From assembly GCA_003342895.1 (NCBI GenBank), contig PTFA01000410.1, positions 217,279 to 281,278 on the forward strand: a stretch of 64,000 nt of DNA. Reading direction: 5' to 3'. How positions within the stretch are numbered: the first letter of the stretch is position 1; each line of letters starts with the position of its first letter. Made by a program: the position numbers and the translations under genes. The notes under the pieces are model-generated. The model did not search any database, was not told where the DNA came from, and was given only the letters and a program-made list of their open reading frames with translations. Of the stretch, positions 53,528-64,000 are shown piece by piece. This DNA is from Casuarius casuarius (lineage: Eukaryota > Chordata > Aves > Casuariiformes > Casuariidae).

Positions 53528-56500
53528 GTGAGTGCCGCGGCGGCGGGAGGCCCCGGCCCCGGCCCCGGCCCCGGCCCCGGCCCCACCGCCCACCTCCGCC
53601 TCCCCCTCCCCCTGCCTTGCAGGTACGAGGCGCTCCACACCTTCGAGCTCCAGGCGCCCACCCGCGTCATCGAATGGGCCCGAGGGAGCCGTGAGTGCGG
53701 GGCGGCCGCGGGGGGGGGCCGAGCCGGGTACCGGGGCCCTGGGGGAGGCGGGCNNNNNNNNNNNNNNNNNNNNNNNNNNNNNNNNNNNNNNNNNNNNNNN
53801 NNNNNNNNNNNNNNNNNNGTCTTACTGGTCCCCCAGGGGGGACTGGGTTGTACTGGGAGAGGAGGGATCAGGGACCGGGTGGTGGCAGGGGAGGGGGGGT
53901 TGCAGCTAGGTCACACCGGGGCTCCAGGGGACGTGTGGGGCCAGAGGCCACCGCAGACTGCCTGCCCAGGCTGGGGGGGGTGGCTGGGGGGAGGCCTGCC
54001 CGCACCGGGGTCTGGCTCGGGCCAGGGTTCAAGCCGGACCCTGCCAGGGCTCTGGGGTCTGGCTCGGGGTGGGCTGGGTGGGGGGGTGTCCCTCACCGTG
54101 TCCCTGGGTGCCCCCCCAGGTGTCTGCGTGGCCGGGTACGGACACTCCGGCGGGAACGAGATCCTGCAGTTGCTCCCGCCCCCAACACTGCAGGCGAAGG
54201 AGACCCAGGTGGGTGTTGTGGCCGGGTCAGCGCCGGACCCCCCTGTCCCCCCCCAGCATTGCACAGTCAGAGTCTGCCAGGCAGCTCAGTGCTGCCTTTG
54301 AGCTGGGTCTGCCCGTGCTGGGCTGGGGAAAGGCCAAGCTTCACAAGCCGTGGCTCAGTCTCTGCCACTGGGACGGCGGCTCAGCCAGGTCTGGAGCAGC
54401 TTTGGTCCGTAATGAAAGCTTGTAAGTCACCTGGCTGCCATCCAGTTGCTACTCTGCAGGCAGGTAGTGCCACGACAGCTTCCTCTGGAGGTGCGTGGAT
54501 GGAAGCAGTGGTTGGGAAATATGAGCGGTGAGGAGACTGAGGCAAATGAGGAGGAAGGGACTTGTCTGAGATGCCTTATCGCACTCTAACCTCTCCTAAA
54601 CAGGGCCTTAAGGCTGATGGACCTGCGCGTCTCAGCAGTCCCTCATTACAAGCTGCTGAAGGCTGCTTTACTGCCCAGGTCACGGGGCCTTGTGTGACTT
54701 ATTTTGCTCATGTTCAAGCTCTCTGATCGGTGTCATCAGCCCTGGGAGCCCTTGTATTGTCCTGGAACACAGGAGTCCTCACCTTCTGTACTAAACTGCA
54801 CAGCGCTCTGCTGTCTCTCTTCCAGAGCTCTTGGCAGTGCCTTTCTCCACGTTGTTTTTTTTCTTCTGTCTTCTCTGTTTTGGGATCCTTCAATCTTCCT
54901 GTTTAGAAAAGCGTTAATGGACAGAGCTTTACCTTAAGGACTTTGCCTTATGTCTTTGCCTTTTGTGGGTGACTGACCACACCAAGCTGTGCGTCATTAG
55001 GAGTGAAGAAATGACTTTGTCTGCCTCTGATTTCTAGGGTCTGTGTCCAGAAAGAGACTTCAAGGTGGAATGTGGTGGATTTTCAAACCGCCCAGTGTAC
55101 AGCCTGAAACATGTGCCAGACACCAGGTATAGCCGCACGGTCTTCCCAGGCGGTGCCGGAGAGGGAAGCGGGGCTTGTCCGTTGGGAACTCCTTTTCCTT
55201 GCCTGCCTCCCCACACAGCTGATAGATCCTGCCAGTTTTGAGCGCCGTGTGAGCCTGGGTGGGGAGTGCTGGCCAGTGACACGCAGTGGTCCTCCCAGTT
55301 CCTCTCTTTGCATTTGGGGTGGAGCAGTCTACCAGGGTGCTCAGCAAAATGGAGCGCACCCAGTAGCTGCAGTGCTTAAGGCTGCTGGTGTGAAGCAGCT
55401 GGCTGTGTTGCTTGGTTCCAGCGATGCTGTTATGAACTAGTAGGAAAAAAAGCAATTGGAGAGAGGAGCCTGGTGACTTCTGGCAGGAATAGGGGAAATT
55501 ATTTGCATCTCCTGATCCCTGCATGCCTTTACGGCGCATGGCAGTGGAATTGAAGCTGTCGGCATGGGTCGCTGGATAGCTTGAATCCTCATCTCTGAGA
55601 AGTGAGCCAGCAGGGGCTGCTGAAATTGTTGATGGTTCACCTGGGATCCTTCCCTACTTCACATCTGAGCGAGGGTATCACTTCCGTGCACTGCCTTTTC
55701 CTTCCCCTCCCTTCTCCATTTGGAGCTCCGTGGAGCAGAGCACCTGCTGGTGGCTCCCGCAAGGCTTTGGGGCTTGGCTCGTAGAGCAGGATGCTAGCGG
55801 CTGCTGTAGCTGCTCCATAATTTCTTGTGTATGCATGTTCAGAAGATTTTCCCACAATTATTTGGAGGTCATGCAAACACTCTCCTCTGGCTGGTTCACT
55901 TCAGCTGTTCTGCTCTTTCCTCCTACGCAAGACCGTGTTGCGTTTCTCCCTGTGAAGCTGTTTGCCCCGTTCTTGATCTAGCGCTTTTGTCAGATGTGCT
56001 AATAAAATGCTCTTGCCTCGGATTGCACATACCTAGGCTGTGCAGAGCACCCTGGAATGAGGAATTCTGGGATAACCATCCTTCTGGTTCCGCCTCTGCT
56101 CCAAGCGCAGCCAGGAGCTCCTGAGCGTAGGAGCAGTGGCAGAACACAGCTGTGCCCGTCCCAACTGGTTTGTCCCGGACCAGGAGAAGAAGGGTGTTCT
56201 CTGCTCCTGAAGAACTTGTGTTTTTTATTTTTGTTTCCTCAGCTTGTTGGTGACGAGCGGCCCACCAGACAGCTCCCTCCAGGTCTGGCAGGTGTCGGCG
56301 GAGGACTCTGGTAAGGGAGCATGTTTCTGGTTTTGAGTAGTTTCTCACTGCAGTCTTCGTGTTGGTAGTGTCGCTAGCTGCTCTCGCTGTCAGTCTCTCT
56401 GCTTCCTGGGTATAAAATGAGGAAAGGAATCGGTAAAATCCTGGGAATGCCTTGCTCTGCTTTGGGAGACTGCCCTTGCGTGGGAATGGCTGGAGAACAT

Positions 56501-59500
56501 GGACTTCCCGTTTAAGTCTACGTCTACTCCTAAGGGGATTAGTTGATTTAGGCCTGGCTTAGTAGCTTTCCACCCTTTGCTCTTGTTTGTGAGCTCTTAC
56601 ACTTACAAACAAAAATCCTAATCATATAATTGGCACAATATTGCCTTAATAACTCTAAGGGTTAGAAATCATTCCGTACATCAGCTTTTCGGAGGTACCA
56701 TGAATCACCTCGCTTCTCCAAGCCTCCTGTTTGCTGCTTCTGGAAAAGTGCTAATGTTGCTTTATCTAGTCTTGTGAAACACTTTGAAAACATCAAAAAG
56801 GAAGGGCAAAATGTTATTAGGAGTTTGTTTATTCTTTTTAATTGAAAGTAAATTTCCTGTTTCATAACTTTCCATGGAATTTACTAGATTTTAAGTGGCT
56901 TGTTATCTATCCTTGCTTGATATGCTGGGAAGAGTGGCTTTTGTCTGGGAAGGAGGTTAGTCATGATTTGATTTGTACTGGTTTAGTGGGTCACTTTGGG
57001 CTTTGTGGTGCATCTTTGTGGAAGAATTGGATTACTTGCATCCTGACCTGTTTTACAGCTGCTTATATCTCTCTTCCAAATAGATGTTATTAAATCTGTA
57101 AGTGCCATTCCTACAGAAAATGGCACTGGGCAACCTTGGGCTAAAATTGCAACAACTTCTGCCAGAGCCCCGTGGGTTCTTCATGGCTCAAGACTCAACA
57201 ACGTCCAAATTACAGAGGTTGAATCAAAGAAAAATGTCTACATAGCAGGTATTCAAACAAAGTCTCATCTTATCTGTGTTTGGAAAGCTGGGGTTTGGGA
57301 AAGCAGGGGTGTAACTCCTCAGGTGGCAAATGCTTCACGCCATTACGGAATGCTTTCAGGCATGTGCCAAAGGGCATAAAGATATTTGCAAAAAGTACAG
57401 TTGTATTGAGGAAAGAGGTTACAATGCTGTGATCCAACTCCAGCTTCGCACTGCTGCCCCTGACAGTGATTTTCCATGCTGCTGCCTCAGATCCGTGCTC
57501 CTCTGAGAGCCCCATAGACAGTTTCAGTCCAAAGAATCAGGTTAGCAGAGGGCCGCTGTGTTTGTTGTCGTGTGCTAATTGGTTTACACAGAGCAGTGTG
57601 GATTAGGCAGTTCTCATAGCAGCAGCTGTGCCAGCATGCTGAGGTGGGGAGGAGGAGGAGGAGATCTGCAGTGAGGAAGGTGACAGGGCGGTAACCTCTC
57701 CCATTAACTCTGGTTCTTTTGGGGGCTGTTTGTCCACAGCACAGACCAGGTAGGTGCTGTCCCAGAGTCACGTCGCTGGGTGTCCTTGAAATCGGCATCG
57801 GTTTGGTTCTCGGTAGCTCTGTGGTATCGTGCGATGTAGCCGTGCGGATGGGAGGAGGGGTCATGCCAGCCTCATTAAACCAGGCCTGCATTACCCCGGG
57901 GTGGGAAGCCCAGGTCCGGCTTGTCTGGGTGCTGGGGCTCGCAGAAGCAGCTGCCACCTCGCGACTCATGGAGGGTGCGTTCCTAAACGTGCCTGTCCTG
58001 TCAAAAATGTTGCTTGGGGGTGGAGAGATTAAGTGAGTGCTGTTTGGAGACTCTATACTATTTGGCTGTTAAGATCTTTACTCCAAGTCTTCCCAGCGCC
58101 TGCAAGCAAGGGAGATGCCTTCTCAGTCCAGCGTGTGGCTTTACCTACTCAGTAAGACTCAGTCCCCGCACACTTCATTCCCTGGTGAGGAGAAGGGGGA
58201 TGTGTGTGTGTCCAGCAGCTGTAACGCAGCACGCTGAGCAAAACAAGGGAGGGTCAACTGTGCCCAACACCGCGAGGCTCTGTTGAATCCCCCTGCGATG
58301 GGGACTCGTTGCACCCGCTGCCGAGGGGTGGTGCTGGAGGCACGTGCTGTGGGAGCCCAGAGCTGCGCCAGGTCCCTCGTGGAGCTTGTGCCTCGAGCGG
58401 GGCTAGTGTTAGTCGTGGCCCTGCGTGGCTCCTCTCATCTTTTGAAGGACACAGACTGTGCCTGCTTCACGTGGAACCTGTGCAGTGATAATTCTCAAGT
58501 AGGTTCTTGATCTGTGCTGCTGGCGCTGCATGAAGAACTGGAACTGTTTGAAAGCCACTTCTAGGGACAAGGCTAAAAATCTGCTTCCTCAGGCAGGATT
58601 GTAGCAGAACCCCATTATGCAAATACTTCTCATGGCACCTGAGATCTACCTCTCTTTTCTTAGCCTCTAGGAACAGTGAGGAGCTCAGTGATGTGGCCTT
58701 CCTGGATTGCAACACGTTGCTCACCTGCTGCGTGAAGGGGCAGCTGTGCCTGGCTGACATTCGACAGCCGCAGAGTCCCTTGGAGGCTGCGTCCGTCCCC
58801 TCGGCGCCGTGTGGCGAACGGTGGTGCATGGGAGTCGGGCGCGGACCTCAAGGCTCTGACTCAAGCTCCCACCCTGTAGCTCGCCTCTCGAGCGGAGGGC
58901 AGCTCACCCTCACAGATGTAAGAAAAACCTCTGAGGCCTTGGCTTCGGCCAAGTGCAGAGTCTCCTCTCCCAGTCCATGTGCAGAGTTCCTGTGCGTCTC
59001 TTGGGCTCCTGCTCTGGAAGGCTGCGTTGCCGTTTCAGGTATGTAGTTTGGGCAGAGATCTTCTCTCCTGGATGCTGTCTGATCTGTGTGTCTTTGCACC
59101 AAGGCCCAGTTCACCCCACCTCACTTTAAACACCCCATGGAGGCACCCAGTTAGGAGGGCTGCTGTCCAGAGCTGCCTCTGGAGCCAGCAGGGAGACAGG
59201 CTAATCACCCTCCGCAGCTGCCTCTCCGATAACTGCAGAGGGAGCCCAGGGCCTGGATGTGCTTCTGGAGGGACTCTCGCTTTCTCCCCTGAAAGCGAGG
59301 GCCGCAAGCCCTGAGTAAATGCTGCCCTGCTGGTGCCAGCGACTGCCTGGCGACTGGGATATTGAGCCAATTGGACCAGCTGGGCAGCGAGGCTGCCTCT
59401 TGGCCAGAGCGTCGCGGCTCCAGGCTAGTGAATTTGCAAGCTTTGGGGGTTTGGCCTGTGTTCTTTCCGAAAGCTGTCAGAGACTAACAAAATTTTGAGA

Positions 59501-59901
59501 CGAGCCCCTCAGAGGCTTGGACCCTCTGCTCTCATAGACCTTGGATCTGGGCTTTTGTCCTCACTTGCCTCAGCAGCCCTGCGGGGAGGGGAGTGTGAGC
59601 CCGAGGGGGGAGTGTGAGCAATCAGTTACTTCTTTGGTCTCTCTGACTCCCTTTTATTCAAGGTTTTGATGGGACTGTTCACGTGTATGAGACGCAGAGC
59701 TGGGATAGCTCTGGCAGGGAAGCAGAGCCGCTCTTTGTTCACAAAGGCCACGCGTTCAGCGGACTGGATGGCAGCGAAGGCCCTCCCCTGGTCACAGTGC
59801 ACACATGGCACCCGCAGAAACCAAGAACTTTGTTGTCGGCAGCAAGCGACGGCTCCCTGCATGTTTGGGACTGGGTTCAGTCTCATGGGAGCTGTGGGTA
59901 G
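53472..59901 (+). CDS. WDR73: WDR73, WD repeat protein 73, 8 exons
   Basis: WDR73 is a WD40 beta-propeller protein reported to assist Integrator complex function, microtubules and spindle poles; human mutations cause Galloway-Mowat syndrome. The joined reading frame is 382 codons plus stop, against 378 in human. Exons: 53472-53527, 53623-53690, 54120-54208, 55038-55126, 56243-56310, 57084-57248, 58664-59038, 59663-59901, with consistent phases (2,1,0,2,1,1,1). Diagnostic stretches are [19 protein letters not shown] near the N-terminus, [63 protein letters not shown], and the C-terminal [20 protein letters not shown] followed by VWDWV (371-375). These align with vertebrate WDR73 along its length. 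The ATG at 53472 gives the expected N-terminus and lies in a CpG island. No frameshift is seen; the N gap is within intron 2. No clear poly(A) signal was found close downstream. Confidence 0.95.
53549..53584 (+). repeat. Six perfect GGCCCC hexamers in WDR73 intron 1
   Basis: Six uninterrupted GGCCCC units lie 21 bases after the exon 1 donor, in an intron of only 95 bases. On the minus strand this reads GGGGCC, a G-quadruplex-forming hexamer. Confidence 0.95.
53623..53690 (+). CDS. WDR73: WDR73 exon 2
   Basis: Encodes [20 protein letters not shown]. Acceptor CTGCCTTGCAG, donor AGCC|GTGAGT; phase 2 in, phase 1 out. Confidence 0.92.
53754..53818. other. Assembly gap of 65 N
   Basis: A run of N in the GC-rich intron 2 of WDR73. 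The true length is unknown; flanks are G-rich, a common cause of read dropout. Confidence 0.98.
54120..54208 (+). CDS. WDR73: WDR73 exon 3
   Basis: Encodes [20 protein letters not shown] and onward; VAGY...NEILQL matches the human protein. Acceptor after a C run (CCCCCCCAG), donor CAG|GTGGGT; phase 1 in, phase 0 out. Confidence 0.92.
54209..55037 (+). other. WDR73 intron 3, no feature recognised
   Basis: An 829-base intron with only short spurious frames; nothing recognised. Confidence 0.6.
55038..55126 (+). CDS. WDR73: WDR73 exon 4
   Basis: Encodes [20 protein letters not shown] then YSLKHVPDT, strongly like human WDR73. Acceptor TGATTTCTAG, donor CAG|GTATAG; phase 0 in, phase 2 out. Confidence 0.95.
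55127..56242 (+). other. WDR73 intron 4, no feature recognised
   Basis: A 1.1-kb intron; open frames on both strands overlap and carry no signature. Confidence 0.6.
56243..56310 (+). CDS. WDR73: WDR73 exon 5
   Basis: Encodes [20 protein letters not shown] then DS, a WD blade end (LQVWQV). Acceptor TTTCCTCAG, donor CTG|GTAAGG; phase 2 in, phase 1 out. Confidence 0.95.
57084..57248 (+). CDS. WDR73: WDR73 exon 6
   Basis: Encodes [20 protein letters not shown] and [17 protein letters not shown], matching human DVIKAVSTI and VLHGARL. Acceptor TTCCAAATAG, donor CAG|GTATTC; phase 1 both ends. Confidence 0.94.
57249..58663 (+). other. WDR73 intron 6, no feature recognised
   Basis: A 1.4-kb intron with a short GGA run near 57650 and several overlapping spurious frames; nothing recognised. 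Confidence 0.55.
58664..59038 (+). CDS. WDR73: WDR73 exon 7
   Basis: The largest exon. Encodes [36 protein letters not shown] and [10 protein letters not shown], ending [15 protein letters not shown]. Acceptor TTTTCTTAG|CC chosen over the AG seven bases later because only it keeps the frame. Donor TTCAG|GTATGT. Phase 1 both ends. Confidence 0.93.
59663..59901 (+). CDS. WDR73: WDR73 exon 8, C-terminus
   Basis: Encodes [18 protein letters not shown] to [12 protein letters not shown] then TAG; the last WD blade. Acceptor TTATTCAAG; phase 1 in. Confidence 0.96.
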
Positions 59902-61830
59902 ATCATACTTTTGGTGAGACTCGGTGCATTTCCTGTCTATGGCCTAGTTTGCGTAAGCCGTGAGATAACCTGTTTACCTGCAGATGTAGCTAGCAGTCCC
60001 AAGTGTAACAGATGCTATTTTAATATAGTAAGAATTTTGATTGTGTTACTTGTTCTCATGTTTACCAGCCTTGTTCAAATTATAGCTGCGACTGTGCAAT
60101 AGTCTGTAACGCTGATTGTGTCCACCAGCAGAGGACATTGTGCCATCGTGTTACTGTAGACCCTCATAGTGTGCACCATAACGTTCAGAAGCAGCAGCTG
60201 AAGAAGTGTGAGTACGATTTGAGGAAATGGGATATTCTGTGGGAGGCTTAAGCTGGTATTTTCCAAGCCTGAAACACCAGCAGGAAAGCTGTACATCCCA
60301 CGGGGTGCTGACATCTCATAGCCTGTGTACGTCATGAATAATGGCCTCGGCTCAGGACGGCACGGTGCGAAGGCAGCCCACCCCGCTGCAGCGGGCGCAG
60401 CCTTCAGAAGGTGTCGGAGCAGCCCTTCACCCTGGCTTGCTACAAACTTTGGCCTCCCGCTGTGTAACTGGAGAGTACCTGGACTAGGAAAAGGCCTTGG
60501 TACCTTGTGGGCTTTTTTCTGCCAGCTGAAAGGTTAAACTTGATTCTGTTTAAGTTGGACTTCCTGGGTCCTGGTAGTTTGGGGAAGCCAGGCAGTGATT
60601 CTTGGAACCAGCCCCAGCTGTTTCCAAGGCCGTACTTGGAAGCACGGTGGCTGATCCTTATCCCGGACGCGAAGGACAGCATGTTTCATTGAGACGTGAG
60701 CAGCTGGGAGAGGAGGGTTTTGAGAGCTATGGCAGAGGGGGGGTGGGCAGGGTGTTGCTCACCTGGAAAGCCAGGACCCTGGCCTGCCGTGGCACATGGG
60801 GTTGCTTGGGCCATGGCAGACTGGATCTCACTGCCCTCTATGCACATACCTGTGTGCAGCGTACCAGGCTGCTTCCCCTCTGCTCCACATCTCAGAATCC
60901 AACTGTTCTGTCCCCTCTTGCTAGTACGTGTCCTCACACAGGTACTTCTTCGGGGGGTTGGAGCTGCTTGATGCTTTGCTACCTACCAAGGCTGTGTTTC
61001 TGTCACCAGCAGCAGCGGCTGGCGCACGCGAGCAGTGCCAGCACGCTGGTGTTGGGTCACTCGGAGCGTGTGCAGGTCAGTGGCTTGCTGGAGGAAACAG
61101 ATCCCTGCAGCACAGGTGAAGGGAACGGGCTCCAGTCTGGAGGCTTATGGCTGGGAAGTTTGGAAATGCCCTCAATCCTCTCCCCAGGAACCGGCTGTGT
61201 GAGCACAGGTAGCCTCAGCGTAGTTCGCTTGGCTGAAATCATGGTGGGAAAGTAAGAAAGGAGCCTGCCAAGGCAGGCAGGAGGGCGAATGGACAGCTGC
61301 CCCGGGTGCTGCCTTCTGTGCTCAACCCAGCGGTGATAGTCTAGGTCAGAGGAGGAACTGACAGAGATGTTAATGCTGCTGTGATGCCTTAAGGCTCCCT
61401 TGGTTCCTCTCATGTGGGTGGATCAGACAAGCTGTACCAGAAAAAAAAAGGCTATTCCAGCCCAACAGGAGCTGAGCACCCTGGCAGGAATGCCTGGTCC
61501 TCCTCTCCACCCCGGAGGGTCTCCAGAGTTCAGCTCTGGCAATGTTCCGGGAGCCGAAGGGATCTTTCTCAGGCATCTCTGGGAGTGGGAGATTCAGCAA
61601 ACCCAGCTGCACAGCTCAGCAGCTGCAGCTCCTCTCAGCTCTTCGATAACACACAGCCTTTAGATGGAAACAGCCACCAGGGCGAGGGTCTGGCTCTGGA
61701 GGAGATGGGCTCTCTGAGGAGAAGAGATGGCCCCTATAGTCTTCCCAGCAGCCAGGCTCTGTCTTCTTTGCCCTCTCCTTTGCAGGGACATGGTGGACTA
61801 GCTGGTGCGTAGGAGCAGCAATGCCAGGCC
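59902..61830. other. WDR73 3' flank, no gene recognised
   Basis: Contains the presumed WDR73 3'UTR, though no AATAAA is seen nearby; AATATA near 60022 is a weak variant. Longer open frames at 60602-61255 and 61414-61812 lack family signatures. A small exon-like segment is at 61010-61075. Confidence 0.5.
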
Positions 61831-61833
61831 TGA

Positions 61834-62790
61834 CAGAATCGCAGAGTAGCTGGGGTTGGAAGGAACCTCTGGAGATCATCTGGTCCAGCCCCCCGCTAAA
61901 GCAGGGCCAGGTAGAGCAGGTTGCCCAGGACCATGTCCATTGGGTTTTGAGTATCTCCAAGGATGGAGATGCCACAACAACTCTGGGCAACCTGTGGCAG
62001 TGTTCAACCACCCTTGCAGTGAAGAAGTGTTTCATACTCTTCAAACAATTTCCTGTGCTTCAGTTTGTGCCTGTTGCCTCTTGTCCTGTCACTGGGCACC
62101 ACTGAGAGGAGTCTGGCTCTGTCTTCTGTACACCGTCCCATGAGGTGTTTATACATATTAAGGTTCCCCTGAGCCTTCTCTTCACCAGGCTAAACGCTCC
62201 CAGCTCTCAGCCTCTCCTCACAGGAGAGATGCCCCGGTCCATTCACCATCTTTGTGGCCCTTTGCTGGACAAAGTCCAGTAGGTCCATGTCTCTCTGCTG
62301 CTGGGGAGCCCACCACTGGACCCAGCACTCTAGGTGTGGTCTCACCAGTACTGAGTAGAAGGGAAGGATCTCCTCCCACGGCTTCCTGGCAGTGTTCCTC
62401 CTGATCCCGTTTTGTGTCATCTCTGAACTTGCTGAGGGTGCTGTCATCCAGCTCATTAGCGATGATGTTAAGCAGTACTGGCCCCAGTATCAGCCCCTGG
62501 GCTACACCACTGGTCTCCCACTGGACTTAGTGCTGCTGCTCGCAACCCTCCGAGTGCAGCAGTCCATCCAGCTTTCACTCCACCTCGCTGTCCACCTAAC
62601 TATCCAGCAGTTTATCAGCTTGTTTATGAGGGTTTTAGGGGGAAAACATGCCAAAAGCCTTACTGGACTCAAGGCAGACAACATCCACTGCTCTCCCCTC
62701 GTCTGCCAAGCCAGTCGCTCCATCGCAGATGGCCATCGGGTGGGTTAGGCATGATCTCCCCTTTGTAAACCCATGCTGACCACTGATCCT
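61834..62790 (-). mobile_element. CR1 LINE, 5'-truncated copy of about 950 bp
   Basis: The plus strand begins CAGAATCGCAGAGTAGC, then GGTTGGAAGGAACCTCTGGA and ATCATCTGGTCCAGCCCCC, and runs to AACCCATGCTGACCACTGAT, so the element lies on the minus strand. It retains decayed coding for the C-terminal end of the reverse-transcriptase ORF (minus strand about 62190-62456, with LVRPHLECWVQWWAPQQQ and RATKMVNG). It is a dead retrotransposon copy. Confidence 0.95.
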
Positions 62791-62799
62791 GCCCCGCAT

Positions 62800-63480
62800 G
62801 GCGGTGATGCTGAGGCAGCGCAGAGGGAACAGGGAAGCAAACTTGCTTGCTTTTTCTAGGGAAATGAGGCTTAAGCAATAGCACAGCTTGTACTTGTCTA
62901 AACTTCCCTTTTATTCCCTAAATAACTTGGGCCTTCCTGGCCAGCTCGAACCAGATTTGACAAAGTACTAGAGATGTCCAAGATATTAAGTACTTACAGC
63001 TGCCTTGGGGGAGGGGGGGGATGCACAGAGATCTCGGCAAGTGCTCGACCTTTAACGCTGACACTGGAGAACTCGCACTGGGGCGTTTCTGACGTAAATG
63101 CACCAAGCCGAGCTTCAGGCGGGGCCTAAACGTCATCCACGAATCCAGCTGCAGGGCCGCGGGGCCTCCGGCTTTGCTGAACCTGCCGCTAGGGCCAGGC
63201 TTGCCCTCGGCGGGGAAGCCTGGGCCGCGTGGGCACGTGGCCTGCAGACAGCTGAACCCACGCCTGGGCTCACCAGGACGAGAGCGAACGGCAAAGCCGG
63301 GCGTGAACCTGACGCGTGATGCTGGAGACTTACTTGAGCGTTAGTGCAGGAATAAATTTGCCGATAAAGCAGCGCGCAGGAGCTGCGCAGCTGAGGACGG
63401 GAGCAACGGGTGGCGAGAGCCTCCGTGCCCCGCGAGCCGCTTCGCTGGATACCCGGGACTGGACTACGGTTTCTTTTCTG
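62800..63480. other. CpG-containing intergenic stretch, no gene recognised
   Basis: 63060-63440 is moderately CpG-rich with no transcription-start evidence or coding signature. A poly-G run lies at about 63008-63020. Confidence 0.45.
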
Positions 63481-63485
63481 AGTTT

Positions 63486-63506
63486 AATAAACTAGAATAA
63501 TTTATT
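63486..63506. terminator. Paired poly(A) signals on both strands
   Basis: AATAAA on the plus strand at 63486-63491, and TTTATT at 63501-63506, which is AATAAA on the minus strand. This could mark the 3' end of a minus-strand gene entering from the right. No such gene was identified. Confidence 0.35.
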
Positions 63507-63583
63507 TGACGGAACACAGAAACGTCACAGATACGGTGGAGAAACCAAAGAAGCAAGTATGGATGAACAGTACAAAGTAACCA

Positions 63584-64000
63584 CTTTTTACAAAAAAAAA
63601 AAAAGAAGAAAAAAAAAAAAAGGTACCACGCTGCCCAGTCAGGTTTACCCAAAAATACCAGGGGGCTCAGCTTGGCGTGTCCTGGACGGGGAGGACGGAG
63701 CTAGCTGCACCCAGGGGTGAGAGCCGGGGGGGCGATGCCCACCCGTCCTGCTCCTCCGAGCCCCCAGCGCTGGGGCCGTGCCCGGGAACCACCCGGCGCT
63801 GCCACCTCCCCGCGGTGCAGAGCGCCAGCAGCCCCCCGGCCCCAGCACCCCTCAGGATGCGCCCACAGACCTGCACGGGAAACAGCAGCTGGATGGAGAG
63901 GGACAACACGGCNCAGCTGGACGGTTATAGTTGCTGTCGCGATCGGGTGATCCATAGGCTCCCGGTACAGGTAGAAAACAAAATTAATAATCATACAAAA
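63584..64000 (-). other. Possible 3'UTR or terminal exon of an unknown minus-strand gene
   Basis: Upstream of the minus-strand AATAAA there is an A-rich run (63591-63620), then GC-rich sequence open in several minus-strand frames. None of the translations resembles a protein I know. It may be 3'UTR only. Confidence 0.2.

Larger units (their letters stand above)
53280..54130. promoter_or_regulatory. CpG island covering the WDR73 promoter and exons 1-3
   Basis: Very CpG- and GC-rich sequence around the WDR73 start, with no TATA box in the 150 bases before the ATG. It contains a Grainyhead-type palindrome at 53385-53392, CRE-like TACGTCAC at 53418-53425 and TGCGTCAG at 53441-53448. A 65-base N gap lies inside it. 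A housekeeping-type TATA-less promoter is inferred. Confidence 0.75.

Noticed and set aside
53231..54531. Long open frames on both strands around the WDR73 start, including ones crossing the N gap
   Set aside because: CpG-island composition keeps frames open. Only the short exon frames match WDR73, and translation through N has no meaning.
60602..61255. A 217-codon plus-strand frame downstream of WDR73
   Set aside because: GC-rich flank with overlapping frames; no signature. Only the small exon-like part is kept as a weak finding.
62190..62456. Minus-strand 88-codon frame resembling reverse transcriptase
   Set aside because: It is the decayed end of the CR1 LINE ORF, not a host gene; covered by the repeat feature.
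1..64000. CRISPR arrays, tRNA and rRNA genes, bacterial-type operons
   Set aside because: None visible. Regular repeats here are eukaryotic satellites, minisatellites or CR1 pieces; no tRNA-like box pair or rRNA segment was noticed by eye.

Overview
The window looks like a piece of a sauropsid, most probably bird, nuclear genome. Genes carry vertebrate GT-AG introns. The interspersed repeats I recognise are almost all CR1 LINE pieces: recent ones with the usual avian 3' end, and old decayed ones. Introns are short to moderate. The assembly has scattered single N bases between 0.5 and 4.7 kb (plus one at 63.9 kb) and one 65-base N gap at 53754-53818.

Layout, all three genes on the plus strand. 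(1) 2688-3638 is an intact, intronless-coding class II olfactory receptor closest to OR2AT4. (2) 13.9-15.7 kb is a G-rich tandem-repeat tract, including GGGAT pentamer arrays, which surrounds the first coding exon of the next gene. (3) 15122-47454 is a complete ADAM metalloprotease-disintegrin. I joined it by hand as 21 exons that stay in frame throughout: 753 codons plus stop, ending at a poly(A) signal at 47638. It has a prodomain, an active HExxHxxGxxHD protease, disintegrin, cysteine-rich, EGF-like and transmembrane parts, and a short basic, proline-rich tail. It most resembles the ADAM9/20/21/28/29/30 group. (4) 53472-59901 is WDR73 in 8 exons (382 aa), starting in a CpG island. (5) 59.9-64 kb holds the WDR73 3' flank, a roughly 950-bp CR1 copy, and paired poly(A) signals near 63.5 kb that may mark the 3' end of an unidentified minus-strand gene.

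The three genes have unrelated roles: odour sensing, cell-surface proteolysis/adhesion, and a WD40 scaffold linked to the Integrator complex and microtubules. In human their relatives lie on different chromosomes, so the arrangement itself is notable. No tRNA, rRNA, CRISPR array or bacterial-type feature was seen. Points worth a second look include a possible unannotated cassette exon that would make a secreted ADAM form, a GC-AG intron, the lack of a furin motif, a GC-rich exon patch, a GGCCCC hexamer repeat in WDR73 intron 1, and a Grainyhead-type palindrome in its promoter.
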